From positions 124,001 through 188,000 of the forward strand of contig NZ_JBNNIX010000004.1 in assembly GCF_050269735.1 (NCBI RefSeq): DNA of 64,000 nt, read 5' to 3'. Position 1 is the first letter of the stretch; each line of letters begins with the position of its first letter. The stretch is from Paenisporosarcina sp050269735. Its GTDB lineage: Bacteria; Bacillota; Bacilli; Bacillales_A; Planococcaceae. Below, piece by piece: positions 24,164-33,769 of the stretch. The notes under the pieces were generated by a model. That model ran no database searches. It saw only the letters and a list, made by a program, of their open reading frames with translations, and had not been told where the DNA came from. A program made the position numbers and the translations under genes.

Positions 24164-25324
24164 ATGAATATATTTTTACAACATAATCCGACTAAACTAT
24201 TTTTCGGAAAAGGACAAATCAGCCAGTTATCTGGTGAAGTCGGTCAGCAGAAAGTGCTGGTTGTTTACGGTGGCGGAAGCATCAAACAAAACGGTATTTA
24301 TGAAGATGTTATGAAAGAACTTGAAAAAGCGGGAGCAACCATATTTGAACTACCAGGTGTCGAACAAAATCCACGTTTGACTACCGTTCATAAAGGCGTT
24401 GAAATATGTAAAACTGAGAGAATTGATTTTCTTTTAGCAGTAGGTGGCGGAAGTGTAATTGATTGTACAAAAGCAATTGCAATTGGCGCTAAGTATGACG
24501 GAGACGTTTGGGATTTAATCACTCGTAAAGCTCCGATTGACTCGGCTCTGCCACTTGGTACGGTATTGACATTAGCAGCAACTGGTTCTGAAATGAATCC
24601 AATATCGGTTATTTCAAACTGGGAGACAAAAGATAAGCTCGGTTGGGGATCACCACTGGTATTCCCGAGATTTTCGATTTTGGACCCGACATATACGTTT
24701 TCGGTGTCCCGCAAACAAACTGTTTATGCCATTGTTGACAGTATGTCTCATGCTCTTGAACATTATTTCCATCGCACGAAAAATACGCCGATGATTGATG
24801 GATTTATCGAATCATTGTTACGTACAGCCATACAGACTGGTCCTAAACTGCTCGAAGATTTATCTTCTTATGATCATCGGGAAACAATGATGTATATCAG
24901 CACAACCGCATTTAATGAAACATTATCGAATGGAACAGATGGTGGTGACTGGGCGACTCATCGAATTGAACATGCTATATCAGCTGTGTACGATATTCCC
25001 CACGGTGGAGGACTTGCCATCTTGTTCCCTAATTGGTTAGAACATGTTCTTGAAGAAGATCCTTCTCGTGTGAAAATGCTAGCAATGAATGTTTTCGGAA
25101 TTTCTGACGAAGGAAAAACAGACGTGGAAGTCGCGAAAGAAGGAGCGAAAGCCCTTCGCGCATTCTGGGATTCTCTCGATGCTCCGAATCGCTTGAACGA
25201 CTATGATATCGACGAACGTGACATTGACTCCATTATTGATAAAACCTTTATTAAACCAGGTGTTGGCGTATACAAAGAGTTGGACAGGGAAAGTGTCCGC
25301 GATATTTTAATACGATCAATGTAA
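24164..25324 (+). CDS. yugJ: Iron-containing alcohol (butanol) dehydrogenase
   Basis: 386 residues with an N-terminal nucleotide-binding half (VYGGGSIKQNG, AVGGGSVIDCTKAI) and a helical metal-binding half: the Asp/His pair in DSMSHALEH and the His pair in THRIEHAISAVYDIPHGGG. It follows B. subtilis YugJ and clostridial BdhA closely. It probably oxidises or reduces a C3-C4 alcohol/aldehyde with NADH or NADPH. Monocistronic, with terminator. Confidence 0.9.
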   Translation: MNIFLQHNPTKLFFGKGQISQLSGEVGQQKVLVVYGGGSIKQNGIYEDVMKELEKAGATIFELPGVEQNPRLTTVHKGVEICKTERIDFLLAVGGGSVIDCTKAIAIGAKYDGDVWDLITRKAPIDSALPLGTVLTLAATGSEMNPISVISNWETKDKLGWGSPLVFPRFSILDPTYTFSVSRKQTVYAIVDSMSHALEHYFHRTKNTPMIDGFIESLLRTAIQTGPKLLEDLSSYDHRETMMYISTTAFNETLSNGTDGGDWATHRIEHAISAVYDIPHGGGLAILFPNWLEHVLEEDPSRVKMLAMNVFGISDEGKTDVEVAKEGAKALRAFWDSLDAPNRLNDYDIDERDIDSIIDKTFIKPGVGVYKELDRESVRDILIRSM

Positions 25325-25326
25325 AC

Positions 25327-25356
25327 AGCAAAAACCCTAATCATATGATTGGGGTT
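25327..25356 (+). terminator. Terminator after yugJ
   Basis: agcaaaaacccTaatca pairs with tgattggggtttttgct (25327-25352) with one G-T pair; TTTT follows. Confidence 0.8.
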
Positions 25357-25431
25357 TTTGCTATTTTAGCTTAGTTATCAATTGAGGCTGTTTATCGCGT
25401 ATTTGCGGGAACTTCGAACCAATTACACTTT

Positions 25432-25530
25432 TCCAATAAAACCTGCGAATACTCCAACTAAATCTTAATTTTGTCCAATGAAACTTGCAATTACTCCAAC
25501 TAAATCTTCAATTCGTCCAACTAAAAGCGA
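25432..25530 (+). repeat. 21-bp-period array, TCCAACTAAAT family, 5 copies
   Basis: TCCAA starts at 25432, 25453, 25474, 25495 and 25516, exactly 21 bp apart. Copies 2 and 4 read TCCAACTAAATCTT.AATT.G, while copies 1 and 3 read TCCAAT.AAAC.TGC.A.TAC, again a 42-bp alternation. It begins 76 bp after the yugJ terminator. From 25533 to 25736 I see no further gene or clear signal. Confidence 0.85.
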
Positions 25531-25736
25531 CTCCTGTCTTAACTTCTTCCAGTGCTAATCTAAAGAGTGCTTGCAAGATCTTCCCCGAAAATGGGTAACG
25601 ATTCCATGTCTTTTTTTATGAAACAAGCCGAATTGTTTTCATAACACGTCTTTAAAGCCTTCTTTGTGCATATGAAAAACTATAGTCCGTTTAAAAAGCA
25701 TGGACTAAATTTCGAATGAAAATAAGGTGACAGATC

Positions 25737-26462
25737 ATGAAACCGATTATTGGAATTAGTTCGTCTGTGGAATACGATGGGGACGAATACTCTGTATCCA
25801 TGGCCAATGCCCATGCCCTAATACAAGCCGGGGGAATGCCGATAATGCTGCCACATTTAGAGAAAATGTCAGATATAGATGAGATGGCGCAATTTTTAGA
25901 TGGTCTTTATCTTACGGGAGGTTATGATATTGACCCAACACTTTTTGGAGAAGAGCCGCATCCGCAGCTAGGCGTAATAGATCCTGCTAGAGACAAGTTT
26001 GAATTAGCCCTTATTCGAAAATTTTTAACATTAAACAAGCCGATTCTTGGTGTCTGCCGAGGGTCCCAGACGATAAATATCGCGATTGGTGGAGATATGT
26101 ATCAAGATATTGGTGCACAAATAAAGGAAGATTATTTGCAACACCAGCAACGAGCACCTAAGTCACATGGATCTCATTTTGTAGATGTAACAGTTGGGTC
26201 TTTGTTGCACCAAGTCACGGGTGTAAAACGTTTGAAGGTCAATAGTCGCCATCATCAAGCAAATCGTAATGTGCCATTTCCATTAAGAGTCAGCGGAAGT
26301 GCAAGTGACGGGGTAATTGAAGCTATTGAAAGTGAAGTCCATTCTTTCGTGCTAGGTGTCCAGTGGCATCCTGAAAATATGTTTTTTGGTGGAGATGAAT
26401 CTTCGAGGAAAATTTTTAGTGCATTTATAGAAGCATGTAATAAAAATCAACACCCCCAATAA
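25737..26462 (+). CDS. Gamma-glutamyl-GABA hydrolase family (class I amidotransferase)
   Basis: 241 residues. The glutamine amidotransferase triad is visible: nucleophile Cys in LGVCRGSQTINIA and His-Glu in VQWHPEN. Other family marks are YLTGGYDIDP and VNSRHHQANRNV. E. coli PuuD, a relative, releases GABA from gamma-glutamyl-GABA; the substrate here is not proven. AAGGTGA lies upstream of the ATG. Monocistronic; converges with the lytH-like gene. Confidence 0.85.
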   Translation: MKPIIGISSSVEYDGDEYSVSMANAHALIQAGGMPIMLPHLEKMSDIDEMAQFLDGLYLTGGYDIDPTLFGEEPHPQLGVIDPARDKFELALIRKFLTLNKPILGVCRGSQTINIAIGGDMYQDIGAQIKEDYLQHQQRAPKSHGSHFVDVTVGSLLHQVTGVKRLKVNSRHHQANRNVPFPLRVSGSASDGVIEAIESEVHSFVLGVQWHPENMFFGGDESSRKIFSAFIEACNKNQHPQ

Positions 26463-26491
26463 AAGAGTTCTTTACTGAGGGAGTCACATGT

Positions 26492-27493
26492 TTATTTTTT
26501 ACGTTTGGCTTCCCTTGCTTCTCGTTCCCATATTTTTAAGTGAGGATACGGATCAAAGGCCCACTCGGTCCGCCCATTATATTTATACATCCCATAATGT
26601 AGATGTGGTGGGAATCGACCGGAAGTTCCTTGTTTCCCATATCCTGAACTGCCTACATAGCCAATGACTGTTCCAAGCTCCACGATATCGCCTTTTTGTA
26701 TTCCTTCATTGAAATAAGCTAAATGAGCATAATAGTGATAGGTATTTTGAATATCACGAATACCTACGCGCCAGCCGCCAAATTCATTCCAACCAAGTTC
26801 TTCGATAATGCCGTATGAGGTTGATTTTACTGGAACTCCATGACCGGCAAATAAATCGGTGCCCTCATGAATGCGCCGACCACCCCATCCCCGATTTGCT
26901 CCCCAGGTCCCTTTATAACTGTAATTGTGGGAAAGTGGAATAGGGAAAACATGTTCACCTAAATCGAGTGTATTGAAGTGTTTATATAGAGTGGCAATCG
27001 TCATTATTTGATTGACGGTTTTTTCACTTTTGTAGTATTCCCAAATGGCTAACTTAAAGTCGTCTTCGGTTTGTCCGTAACTGGCTAAATAGGAAGACAT
27101 CGTAAGCAGTACATCCACATTATCTTCTGGATTTGCCATGCCGTCTGCATTTCCATCAAGTCCATGTCCTCCAAAAAAAGCAATTGATTCGTAAGATGTG
27201 TCTTCCTTATCAGGATTGAGGGGGCCAACCCAATAATCGTCTGAGAATTGTATGGCAATCGCGCCTTCTTTTTTCGGAATATCTTTGCGAACTTGTTGTA
27301 TGTTGCGTTCAAACTGATCCACGGCGGCTAGATAATACCAGGGCACAAAAGTGTTTTCAAATTGTAAATAATAAGACATCCGCTCATCCAAAACATCCAC
27401 TTTCTTCTGTGGCTGTTCTTTAGCATCAACGACAGAGAAGAAGAGAAAGCACAATGTAAGCGCATATAGTGTAAAAACAAAAGTTTGTCGCAC
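26492..27493 (-). CDS. lytH: M23 peptidase, LytH-like
   Basis: 333 residues from GTG 27493, where AGGAGG lies 8 nt upstream (TTG 27496 is the alternative at 5 nt). One N-terminal membrane/signal helix (about 2-23), a helical middle region, then the LytM/M23 zinc domain: RRIHEGTDLFA (HxxxD) and PHLHYGMY (HxH). B. subtilis LytH is an L-alanine-D-glutamate peptidase that makes the single L-Ala side chains of spore cortex; size and layout agree. The specific name is an inference from architecture in a spore former. Confidence 0.75.
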   Translation of the reverse strand: MRQTFVFTLYALTLCFLFFSVVDAKEQPQKKVDVLDERMSYYLQFENTFVPWYYLAAVDQFERNIQQVRKDIPKKEGAIAIQFSDDYWVGPLNPDKEDTSYESIAFFGGHGLDGNADGMANPEDNVDVLLTMSSYLASYGQTEDDFKLAIWEYYKSEKTVNQIMTIATLYKHFNTLDLGEHVFPIPLSHNYSYKGTWGANRGWGGRRIHEGTDLFAGHGVPVKSTSYGIIEELGWNEFGGWRVGIRDIQNTYHYYAHLAYFNEGIQKGDIVELGTVIGYVGSSGYGKQGTSGRFPPHLHYGMYKYNGRTEWAFDPYPHLKIWEREAREAKRKK

Positions 27494-27752
27494 CAAATAA
27501 ACCTCCTTAGTGAATCATTCCTTAGAATATCCCATTCCGAATAAATCATAAGTAGAAAAAACGACCATTTAAATGGAATGCTTGTAGAGAGAACCTCAGG
27601 TGAAAATGGAAAGACAATCATTTTTTGCACATACTATTTATCATTAGTGGAGATAATCGTCATATGACATGTATGATGGGAATAATTGAGATAAGTTTCG
27701 AAACAGTTTTATTTTATGGTTACGGCAACCTCTAAAAGAAAGGGTGAAGAGC

Positions 27753-29081
27753 ATGATTTTTGAACAATCGGAGTTAGATAAATGGATTCAAAATTATCCA
27801 CTTTTGGACAACATTATTCAATTGGAACCAGTAGTTTGGTTAAATCCCAATTTGCGAAAAATGAACGAAATCTCTTCCTTGCCAGTTACGAAAGCAGACA
27901 TGGAGGATGCAGCTGAACTATGGGAAAGGTTTGCTCCATATTTGGCAAAAGTTTTTCCTGAAACGAAGCAGACAAATGGCATCATCGAGTCTCCTTTAAG
28001 AAAAATCACAAAAATGAAAAATGAACTGAATGCGAAATACGCTTCCAAAATAAACGGGGAACTATTTTTAAAATGTGACAACGAACTTCCGATTGCAGGT
28101 TCCATAAAGGCACGTGGCGGAGTATACGAAGTACTTTACTATGCTGAAAAGTTGGCATTGGAAGCGGGAATGGTCAACAAAGATGACGATTACACGGTGT
28201 TTGCCAGTGATGAATTCAAAAAGTTTTTTAGCCAATACTCAATTGGTGTTGGATCTACAGGAAATCTAGGATTAAGTATAGGTATTATTGGCGCAAAATT
28301 AGGTTTTCATGTTTCCGTATATATGTCTTCTGACGCCAAACAATGGAAGAAAGATTTATTGCGTGCAAATGGGGCAACAGTCCATGAATTTAAAGGAGAT
28401 TTTGGTGAGGCAATCTTTGCAGGAAGACAGCAAACAAAAGATAATTCGAATGGCTATTTTGTTGATGATGAAGATTCCAAGCACTTATTTCTCGGCTATA
28501 GTGTTGCTGCCATCCGTTTGGAAAAACAACTTCAAGAACAAAACGTGCTGGTAGATGCAGAACATCCTCTATTTGTGTATTTACCATGCGGTGTTGGAGG
28601 TTCACCAGGCGGAATAGCGTTCGGTCTTAAACAAATATTTGGTGATGATGTACATTGTTTCTTTGTAGAACCTACACATTCTCCCGCCGTATTAGTGGGG
28701 CTGTTGACAGGCGAAAAAGAAAAAGTGTGTGTACAAAATTTCGGTATCGACAACTTGACGGAAGGAGATGGCTTGGCTGTAGGAAGACCCTCATGCTTCG
28801 CATCTTCTATCAGTGAAAAACTTGTCAGCGGTATATATACAATGGAAGACGATGAGCTATTTAAATTATTAACCTTGTTAGCTGATAGTGAAGGGATTCA
28901 CTTAGAACCATCAGCCACTTCTGGCTTAATTGGACCAGGACAAATACTAGCTTCAGATTATGTGAAAGAAAAAAATTTAGATACTTCTCAAGCCACACAT
29001 ATTGTTTGGGCGACGGGGGGAGCACTGGTACCGAAAGATGACATGAAAAAGTTCTATGTAAAAGGGCAAAGCTTGCTATAA
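27753..29081 (+). CDS. dsdA: D-serine ammonia-lyase
   Basis: 442 residues from ATG 27753, with AAAGGGTG upstream. A PLP fold-type II enzyme: the cofactor lysine in PIAGSIKARGGVYEV, the phosphate loop GVGSTGNLGLSIG, and the glycine-rich YLPCGVGGSPGG. DsdA converts D-serine to pyruvate and ammonia, protecting against toxic D-serine and giving carbon and nitrogen. No dsdC-type regulator or permease adjoins it. Its terminator is shared with the convergent aldo/keto reductase. Confidence 0.93.
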   Translation: MIFEQSELDKWIQNYPLLDNIIQLEPVVWLNPNLRKMNEISSLPVTKADMEDAAELWERFAPYLAKVFPETKQTNGIIESPLRKITKMKNELNAKYASKINGELFLKCDNELPIAGSIKARGGVYEVLYYAEKLALEAGMVNKDDDYTVFASDEFKKFFSQYSIGVGSTGNLGLSIGIIGAKLGFHVSVYMSSDAKQWKKDLLRANGATVHEFKGDFGEAIFAGRQQTKDNSNGYFVDDEDSKHLFLGYSVAAIRLEKQLQEQNVLVDAEHPLFVYLPCGVGGSPGGIAFGLKQIFGDDVHCFFVEPTHSPAVLVGLLTGEKEKVCVQNFGIDNLTEGDGLAVGRPSCFASSISEKLVSGIYTMEDDELFKLLTLLADSEGIHLEPSATSGLIGPGQILASDYVKEKNLDTSQATHIVWATGGALVPKDDMKKFYVKGQSLL

Positions 29082-29102
29082 GATCTCCAAAATACAAACA
29101 CA

Positions 29103-29142
29103 AAGATACCCCGAGCAGTTCTATCACTACTCGGGGTATCTT
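29103..29142. terminator. Terminator between convergent genes
   Basis: Perfect 11-bp stem gataccccgag (29105-29115) with ctcggggtatc (29130-29140). The T-tract is short, so strength on either strand is moderate. Confidence 0.65.
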
Positions 29143-29183
29143 GCTCTAGTATATTGCGATAGTTGATAGATTATGAATAGAAT

Positions 29184-30086
29184 CTAGGCAATTTCTCTTC
29201 CCATCGCGACCTGTAAAATATCAAACCACTGATCTCTTGTTAAAGTTAAATCGAGAGCTCTTATAGCTGACTCAATCCGTGGCATTTTGCCTGAGCCTAC
29301 TATTGGCATAATATGTGCTGGGTGGCTAAGTAACCATGCATAAAGAACTTCGTCAATGCCCTGAGCATCAACTTCAATTGCGATTTCTTCAAGCTTACTC
29401 CGCAACTTTATCGTCTTCTCATCTTGAGACTTGAAGATTTCCCCTCCAGCTAAAGGTGACCAAGCCATAGGTGCTAAACGTTCTTCCTGGCATAAATCAA
29501 GCGTTCCATCCTCAAAATTCTCCAGTTGGTATGCGGATAGTTCAATTTGATTGGTGACAAGCGGGAAATCTAGGTAGGATTGAAGCATTTTATACTGTGA
29601 GCGTTTAAAGTTAGAAACCCCGAAATGACGGACTTTGCCTTCATTTTTCAGTTGAGTAAAGGCTTCAGCCACTTCTGCTGGGTTCATATATGGATCGGGA
29701 CGATGGATAAGCAGGACGTCGATATAATCGGTTTGAAAGTTAGTCAATGATTGATTGACCGAAGCCAAAATATGTTCCTTACTTGTATCGTAAGATTTGA
29801 CTCGATGATCTGGACGATTGTCGGAAACGAGTTTAATGCCACAATTCGTGACAAGTTCCATTTGATTTCGAAGTTCCGGCTTTAAAGCAAGGGCATCCCC
29901 AAACATTTTTTCACATGTATAATTCCCATAAATATCGGCATGATCAAACGTTGTTATACCAGCTTTTAAACACTCCTCTATAAGCTCTAAAACTTCTTCG
30001 TTTGTCATATTCCATTCGGAAAGACGCCATAATCCATGAATGATTCTTGAAAATGATAAATCTTCTGTTAGCTCTACACGTTGCAT
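29184..30086 (-). CDS. Aldo/keto reductase (YdhF type)
   Basis: 300 residues from ATG 30086; AAAGGGAG leaves 7 nt to it but only 1 nt to ATG 30092. A TIM-barrel reductase with the tetrad Asp and Tyr in FDHADIYGNY, Lys in TNCGIKLV and His in LLIHRPDP; the NADPH segment PIVGSGKMPRI is near the C-terminus. Closest in pattern to E. coli YdhF. The physiological carbonyl substrate is unknown. Confidence 0.88.
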   Translation of the reverse strand: MQRVELTEDLSFSRIIHGLWRLSEWNMTNEEVLELIEECLKAGITTFDHADIYGNYTCEKMFGDALALKPELRNQMELVTNCGIKLVSDNRPDHRVKSYDTSKEHILASVNQSLTNFQTDYIDVLLIHRPDPYMNPAEVAEAFTQLKNEGKVRHFGVSNFKRSQYKMLQSYLDFPLVTNQIELSAYQLENFEDGTLDLCQEERLAPMAWSPLAGGEIFKSQDEKTIKLRSKLEEIAIEVDAQGIDEVLYAWLLSHPAHIMPIVGSGKMPRIESAIRALDLTLTRDQWFDILQVAMGREIA

Positions 30087-30344
30087 AATCATGCTCCCTT
30101 TAATTAAGTAATATTATATAAATCGTGAAGCTTATAAAAACAATAATATGATCCCTAGTATAAATGGATTTGATTCTTAACGAAAGTATATCGATTTTCA
30201 AATAAAATTAATATTCTAAATAATTTTTTATTATTAATATTGGTTTAATAAATCAATTTTGAGGTATATGAATATTTAGTTAATATACATAATGTTTAGG
30301 AATTGAGGACTTAAAGACAAAAACCAGGAAAAATAACATAGTAT
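30087..30344. other. AT-rich intergenic region, nothing clear
   Basis: Between the divergent aldo/keto reductase and gln operon the DNA is very AT-rich, with ATTAATATT-like stretches. I see no gene, hairpin or repeat before the gln promoter. Confidence 0.6.
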
Positions 30345-30374
30345 TTGACTATTGCATTAGGTAGTGAATATAAT
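30345..30374 (+). promoter_or_regulatory. Sigma-A promoter of glnQHMP
   Basis: -35 TTGACT (30345-30350) and -10 TATAAT (30369-30374), 18-nt spacer. Just downstream, TGAAAATTTTCGTTAGA (30386-30402) is a weak relative of the TnrA/GlnR box (TGTNAN7TNACA), with one mismatch in each half-site. Confidence 0.75.
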
Positions 30375-30449
30375 TTTATTAATTCTGAAAATTTTCGTTA
30401 GAATGAATAGAGTATATATACATAAGAGTTAAAATTCAGGAGGTAAAGA

Positions 30450-31178
30450 ATGATTGCATTTAAAGACGTAAATAAGTACTTTGGAGATTTTCACGTTTTG
30501 AAAGATATCAATCTCACAATCAATAAGGGCGAAGTAGTTGTCATCATTGGACCTTCGGGTTCAGGGAAAAGTACATTGCTGCGCTGTATGAATCGGTTAG
30601 AAACAATTTCTGAAGGGACCCTTACTGTAAATGAGGTATCAGTAGGAGATAAAAAAACGGATATCAATAAACTAAGACGCAATATCGGTATGGTATTTCA
30701 GCATTTTTATCTATATCCACACAAAACAGTGCTTGAAAACATCATGCTAGCACCAATGAAAGTTTTAGGGCAATCGGCAAAAGAAGCTAAGGAAACGGCT
30801 ATGTACTATTTGGATAAAGTAGGTATATCTGAAAAGGCAGATGCTTTCCCTTCCCAGCTATCTGGTGGCCAGCAACAACGTGTGGCAATTGCTCGTGGTC
30901 TGGTTATGAAACCCGAAATCATGCTTTTTGATGAGCCGACTTCGGCACTTGATCCTGAGATGATTGGTGAGGTTCTGGATGTTATGAAAACCCTTGCAAA
31001 AGAGGGAATGACGATGGCTGTAGTTACTCATGAAATGGGGTTCGCAAAAGAGGTTGCGGACCGAATTGTATTTATGGATGAAGGAAGAATTTTAGAAGAA
31101 GCAGTTCCGGCTGAATTCTACGAGAATCCCCGTGAAGAACGGGCTCGTCTGTTCCTCGGTCGTATTTTAAATCATTAA
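30450..31178 (+). CDS. glnQ: Glutamine ABC transporter ATPase
   Basis: 242 residues, the standard size of polar amino acid ABC ATPases: Walker A GPSGSGKST, signature LSGGQQQR, Walker B MLFDEPTSALDPE, H-loop VTHEM. It powers uptake through GlnM/GlnP. CAGGAGGT precedes the ATG. Gene order glnQ-glnH-glnM-glnP is that of B. subtilis. Confidence 0.92.
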   Translation: MIAFKDVNKYFGDFHVLKDINLTINKGEVVVIIGPSGSGKSTLLRCMNRLETISEGTLTVNEVSVGDKKTDINKLRRNIGMVFQHFYLYPHKTVLENIMLAPMKVLGQSAKEAKETAMYYLDKVGISEKADAFPSQLSGGQQQRVAIARGLVMKPEIMLFDEPTSALDPEMIGEVLDVMKTLAKEGMTMAVVTHEMGFAKEVADRIVFMDEGRILEEAVPAEFYENPREERARLFLGRILNH

Positions 31179-31193
31179 TAGGGGGTAAATGGA

Positions 31194-31997
31194 ATGTTTC
31201 AAACAAAAAAACTATTAAAAATGGCTTTTGTATCTACAATGGTCGCTATTGTTCTTGCTGGTTGCGGCGGGGACGATAAGGCAAGTGAGGACAAAGATGT
31301 ACTTGCCAAAATCAAAGAAGACAAAAAAATTGTGTTTGGTGTAAAATACGATACTCGTCTTTTTGGATTGAAAAATCCTTCAACGGGTGAAGTTGAAGGT
31401 TTTGATATCGATCTTTCCAAAGCACTAGCAGAAGAAATGTTCGGTCCGGATGTTAAACCTGAGTACAAAGAAGTTACTTCTAAAACGCGAGTAGGGCTCT
31501 TAAATAATGGTAAAATCGATGCGGTTGTCGCTACGATGACAATTAATGAAGAGCGTAAAAAAGAAGTTGATTTTACGGATGTTTATTTTGATGCAGGACA
31601 ATCATTGCTTGTAGAAAAGGGAAGTAAAATTAAGGGCATTGAAGACTTAACAAAAGGAACTAAAGTGCTTGCTGTTAAAGGCTCTACATCTGCAATAAAT
31701 ATTCGTGAGAAAGCTCCCGAAACGACAGTTCTTGAGTTTGAAAACTATGCTGAAGCTTTTACAGCATTAAAATCTGGTAAGGGTGATGCCCTGACTACTG
31801 ATGATGCTATCCTTTATGGTATGGCTGAAGAAGATCCATCATTTGAACTTGTCGGTGGAACTTTCACGGAAGAGCCTTATGGAATTGCTGTTAAAAAAGG
31901 AAATAAAGAACTTGTCGATGAGTTAAACAAAGCATTACAAAGCTTAAAGGACTCAGGAAAATATGATGAAATCAAAGATAAATGGATTAAGAAATAA
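31194..31997 (+). CDS. glnH: Glutamine-binding lipoprotein
   Basis: 267 residues. Lipobox VLAGC (Cys24) anchors it to the membrane; the rest is a type II periplasmic-binding-protein fold for polar amino acids (VFGVKYDTRLFGLKNP, GFDIDLSKALAEE, AVVATMTINEERKKEVDFT). It captures glutamine outside the cell and delivers it to GlnM/GlnP. It starts 15 nt after glnQ. A stable hairpin follows the stop codon, before glnM. Confidence 0.9.
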   Translation: MFQTKKLLKMAFVSTMVAIVLAGCGGDDKASEDKDVLAKIKEDKKIVFGVKYDTRLFGLKNPSTGEVEGFDIDLSKALAEEMFGPDVKPEYKEVTSKTRVGLLNNGKIDAVVATMTINEERKKEVDFTDVYFDAGQSLLVEKGSKIKGIEDLTKGTKVLAVKGSTSAINIREKAPETTVLEFENYAEAFTALKSGKGDALTTDDAILYGMAEEDPSFELVGGTFTEEPYGIAVKKGNKELVDELNKALQSLKDSGKYDEIKDKWIKK

Positions 31998-32019
31998 TTA
32001 TTTATATTAGGTTTCTTGT

Positions 32020-32068
32020 CAGGATGGGCAGTATTCCGTAAGTAGAATTACGGACTGCTCATCCTGAT
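32020..32068 (+). promoter_or_regulatory. Intercistronic hairpin glnH-glnM
   Basis: A 14-bp outer stem (32020-32033 with 32055-32068, one G-T) stacks on a 6-bp inner stem ccgtaa/ttacgg (32037-32042 with 32049-32054). No T-run follows and the operon continues. It probably protects the glnQH mRNA 3' end, giving more binding protein than permease. Confidence 0.7.
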
Positions 32069-32086
32069 TAATTAGGAGGAGATCGT

Positions 32087-32725
32087 TTGCTGGATTTCTC
32101 GATACTGACAGATAATATGGATTTATTTTTGGAAGGATTTAAAATTACCGTTATTGCTAGTTTAATAGCATTAGTATGTAGTTTTATTCTAGGAACTCTT
32201 ATTGCAGTTATGCGAATTGCACCATTTAAACCGCTAAACTGGATTGGAACGGCATATGTGGAATTTGTCCGTAACATCCCTGTTCTGGTCATTGTGTTTT
32301 TCACTTACTTGGCTGGTAGTTATGGTGGAATGACGGCAGGGATTATAGGACTGACTGTTTACACAGCGGCTTTTATTGCTGAAGCAATTCGTGCAGGGAT
32401 TATGTCAGTTCCAAAGGGTCAAATGGAAGCTGCAAGATCATCAGGATTGACTTATGGACAAGCAATGAGGACTGTCATCCTGCCACAGGCAATAAAAATT
32501 GTTATCCCGCCGCTTGGCAATCAATTCATCAATTTGGTTAAAAATTCATCACTATTAGCCGTCGTAGCGGGTGGGGATTTGATGTATCAAGGGGATTTAA
32601 TATCTGCAAAGACATTCTCCACTTTTGATACTTATATTTTCGTAGCATTGTTTTATTTGATTTTGACTATACCTTTAAGTTTTGGCGTAGGATTTTTGGA
32701 AAAACGCCTGGCTAGAAGTAATTAA
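32087..32725 (+). CDS. glnM: Glutamine ABC transporter permease
   Basis: 212 residues from TTG 32087, with AGGAGGAG 5-6 nt upstream. About five membrane helices, with the BPD transport signature EAARSSGLTYGQAMRTVILPQA near residue 120-140, which contacts GlnQ. Pairs with GlnP to form the channel. Confidence 0.88.
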   Translation: MLDFSILTDNMDLFLEGFKITVIASLIALVCSFILGTLIAVMRIAPFKPLNWIGTAYVEFVRNIPVLVIVFFTYLAGSYGGMTAGIIGLTVYTAAFIAEAIRAGIMSVPKGQMEAARSSGLTYGQAMRTVILPQAIKIVIPPLGNQFINLVKNSSLLAVVAGGDLMYQGDLISAKTFSTFDTYIFVALFYLILTIPLSFGVGFLEKRLARSN

Positions 32726-32737
32726 GGAGGTGCATAG

Positions 32738-33400
32738 ATGGATTTCCTGGCACCGTTCACTGAAGTATTAACTCCAGAAAATATAAAATTTTTACTCGAA
32801 GGCTTTTGGGTCACACTTAAGGTAGCTGCCATTTCAATTGTGCTTAGCTTTATTATTGGTGGTCTGATGGGGACAATCAGATATGCGAAGATTCCTGTTC
32901 TTTCACAAGTAGTTGCATTGGTTGTGGAGACAATTCGTAACCTTCCTTTACTGTTGATTATTTTCTTTACCTATTTCGCGTTGCCTGAAATCGGAATTGA
33001 TATGGAAATAATGACAGCTGCCATTGTAGCGTTAACGATTTTTGAATCCGCGATGCTATCGGAAATCATCCGAAGTGGATTGAATTCCATTGAAAAAGGA
33101 CAGATTGAAGCAGGACGATCGTCTGGCTTGAATTACATACAGACATTACGTTATATCATCATGCCTCAAGCTCTAAGAAGAATGGTTCCACCGATTGTCA
33201 GTCAATTTATTTCCCTTCTTAAGGATACATCTTTGGCTGTCGTCATCGCGTTGCCGGAACTATTGCATAACGCTCAAATTTTATACGCACAGAACGGATC
33301 GGGTGTCACACCTATTTTCGTCACTATTGCCTTGATGTACTTTATCATTAACTTTGCTTTATCCTTAGTTGCACGCAGACTGGAATTAAAGCAAGCTTAA
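32738..33400 (+). CDS. glnP: Glutamine ABC transporter permease
   Basis: 220 residues, about five membrane helices, and the coupling loop EAGRSSGLNYIQTLRYIIMP. It starts 12 nt after glnM with AAGGAGGTG upstream. Last gene of the operon, followed by a terminator. GlnM and GlnP are related but distinct, as in B. subtilis. Confidence 0.88.
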   Translation: MDFLAPFTEVLTPENIKFLLEGFWVTLKVAAISIVLSFIIGGLMGTIRYAKIPVLSQVVALVVETIRNLPLLLIIFFTYFALPEIGIDMEIMTAAIVALTIFESAMLSEIIRSGLNSIEKGQIEAGRSSGLNYIQTLRYIIMPQALRRMVPPIVSQFISLLKDTSLAVVIALPELLHNAQILYAQNGSGVTPIFVTIALMYFIINFALSLVARRLELKQA

Positions 33401-33403
33401 AAA

Positions 33404-33437
33404 ATTCCGGCTCTACAGTTGAGCCGGGATTTTTTTA
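33404..33437 (+). terminator. Terminator of glnQHMP
   Basis: attccggctc (33404-33413) pairs with gagccgggat (33421-33430) with one wobble, then seven T. Confidence 0.85.
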
Positions 33438-33769
33438 TAAATTCCGTTATCGAGTTTTAATGTTTTCCTTATGTAAGTTTGAAAATGCTGAATGTAAAGG
33501 GAAAAATTACATGTACAAATGACTGATAAATTTGAATTTTTGTATATACATACTGATTTTTCTTATGTTATGATTGCGAAAATGAAAAGAGTGAATCGTT
33601 TGAATTTTACAAAGATTTTACAAAAACTGTAAAAGTTGATTTAAGGAATGAAACACTCTAAGCTTCAAACAATTTCAGTTTAGGAGATTGTTGTAAGTAT
33701 TTTGCGAAATTTGTCGAATCAACAAGGAAAAAGTTTAACGCACCTTTGACACTGGAAAGGAATGAGATT
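33438..33769. other. Intergenic region before permease, nothing clear
   Basis: AT-rich. I see no gene, T-box or riboswitch, and only weak promoter-like words (TTGTAT near 33540). Confidence 0.55.

Noticed and set aside
30386..30402. TnrA/GlnR site at the gln promoter
   Set aside because: One mismatch in each half-site (TGAAA, TTAGA); too weak to list as a separate feature.
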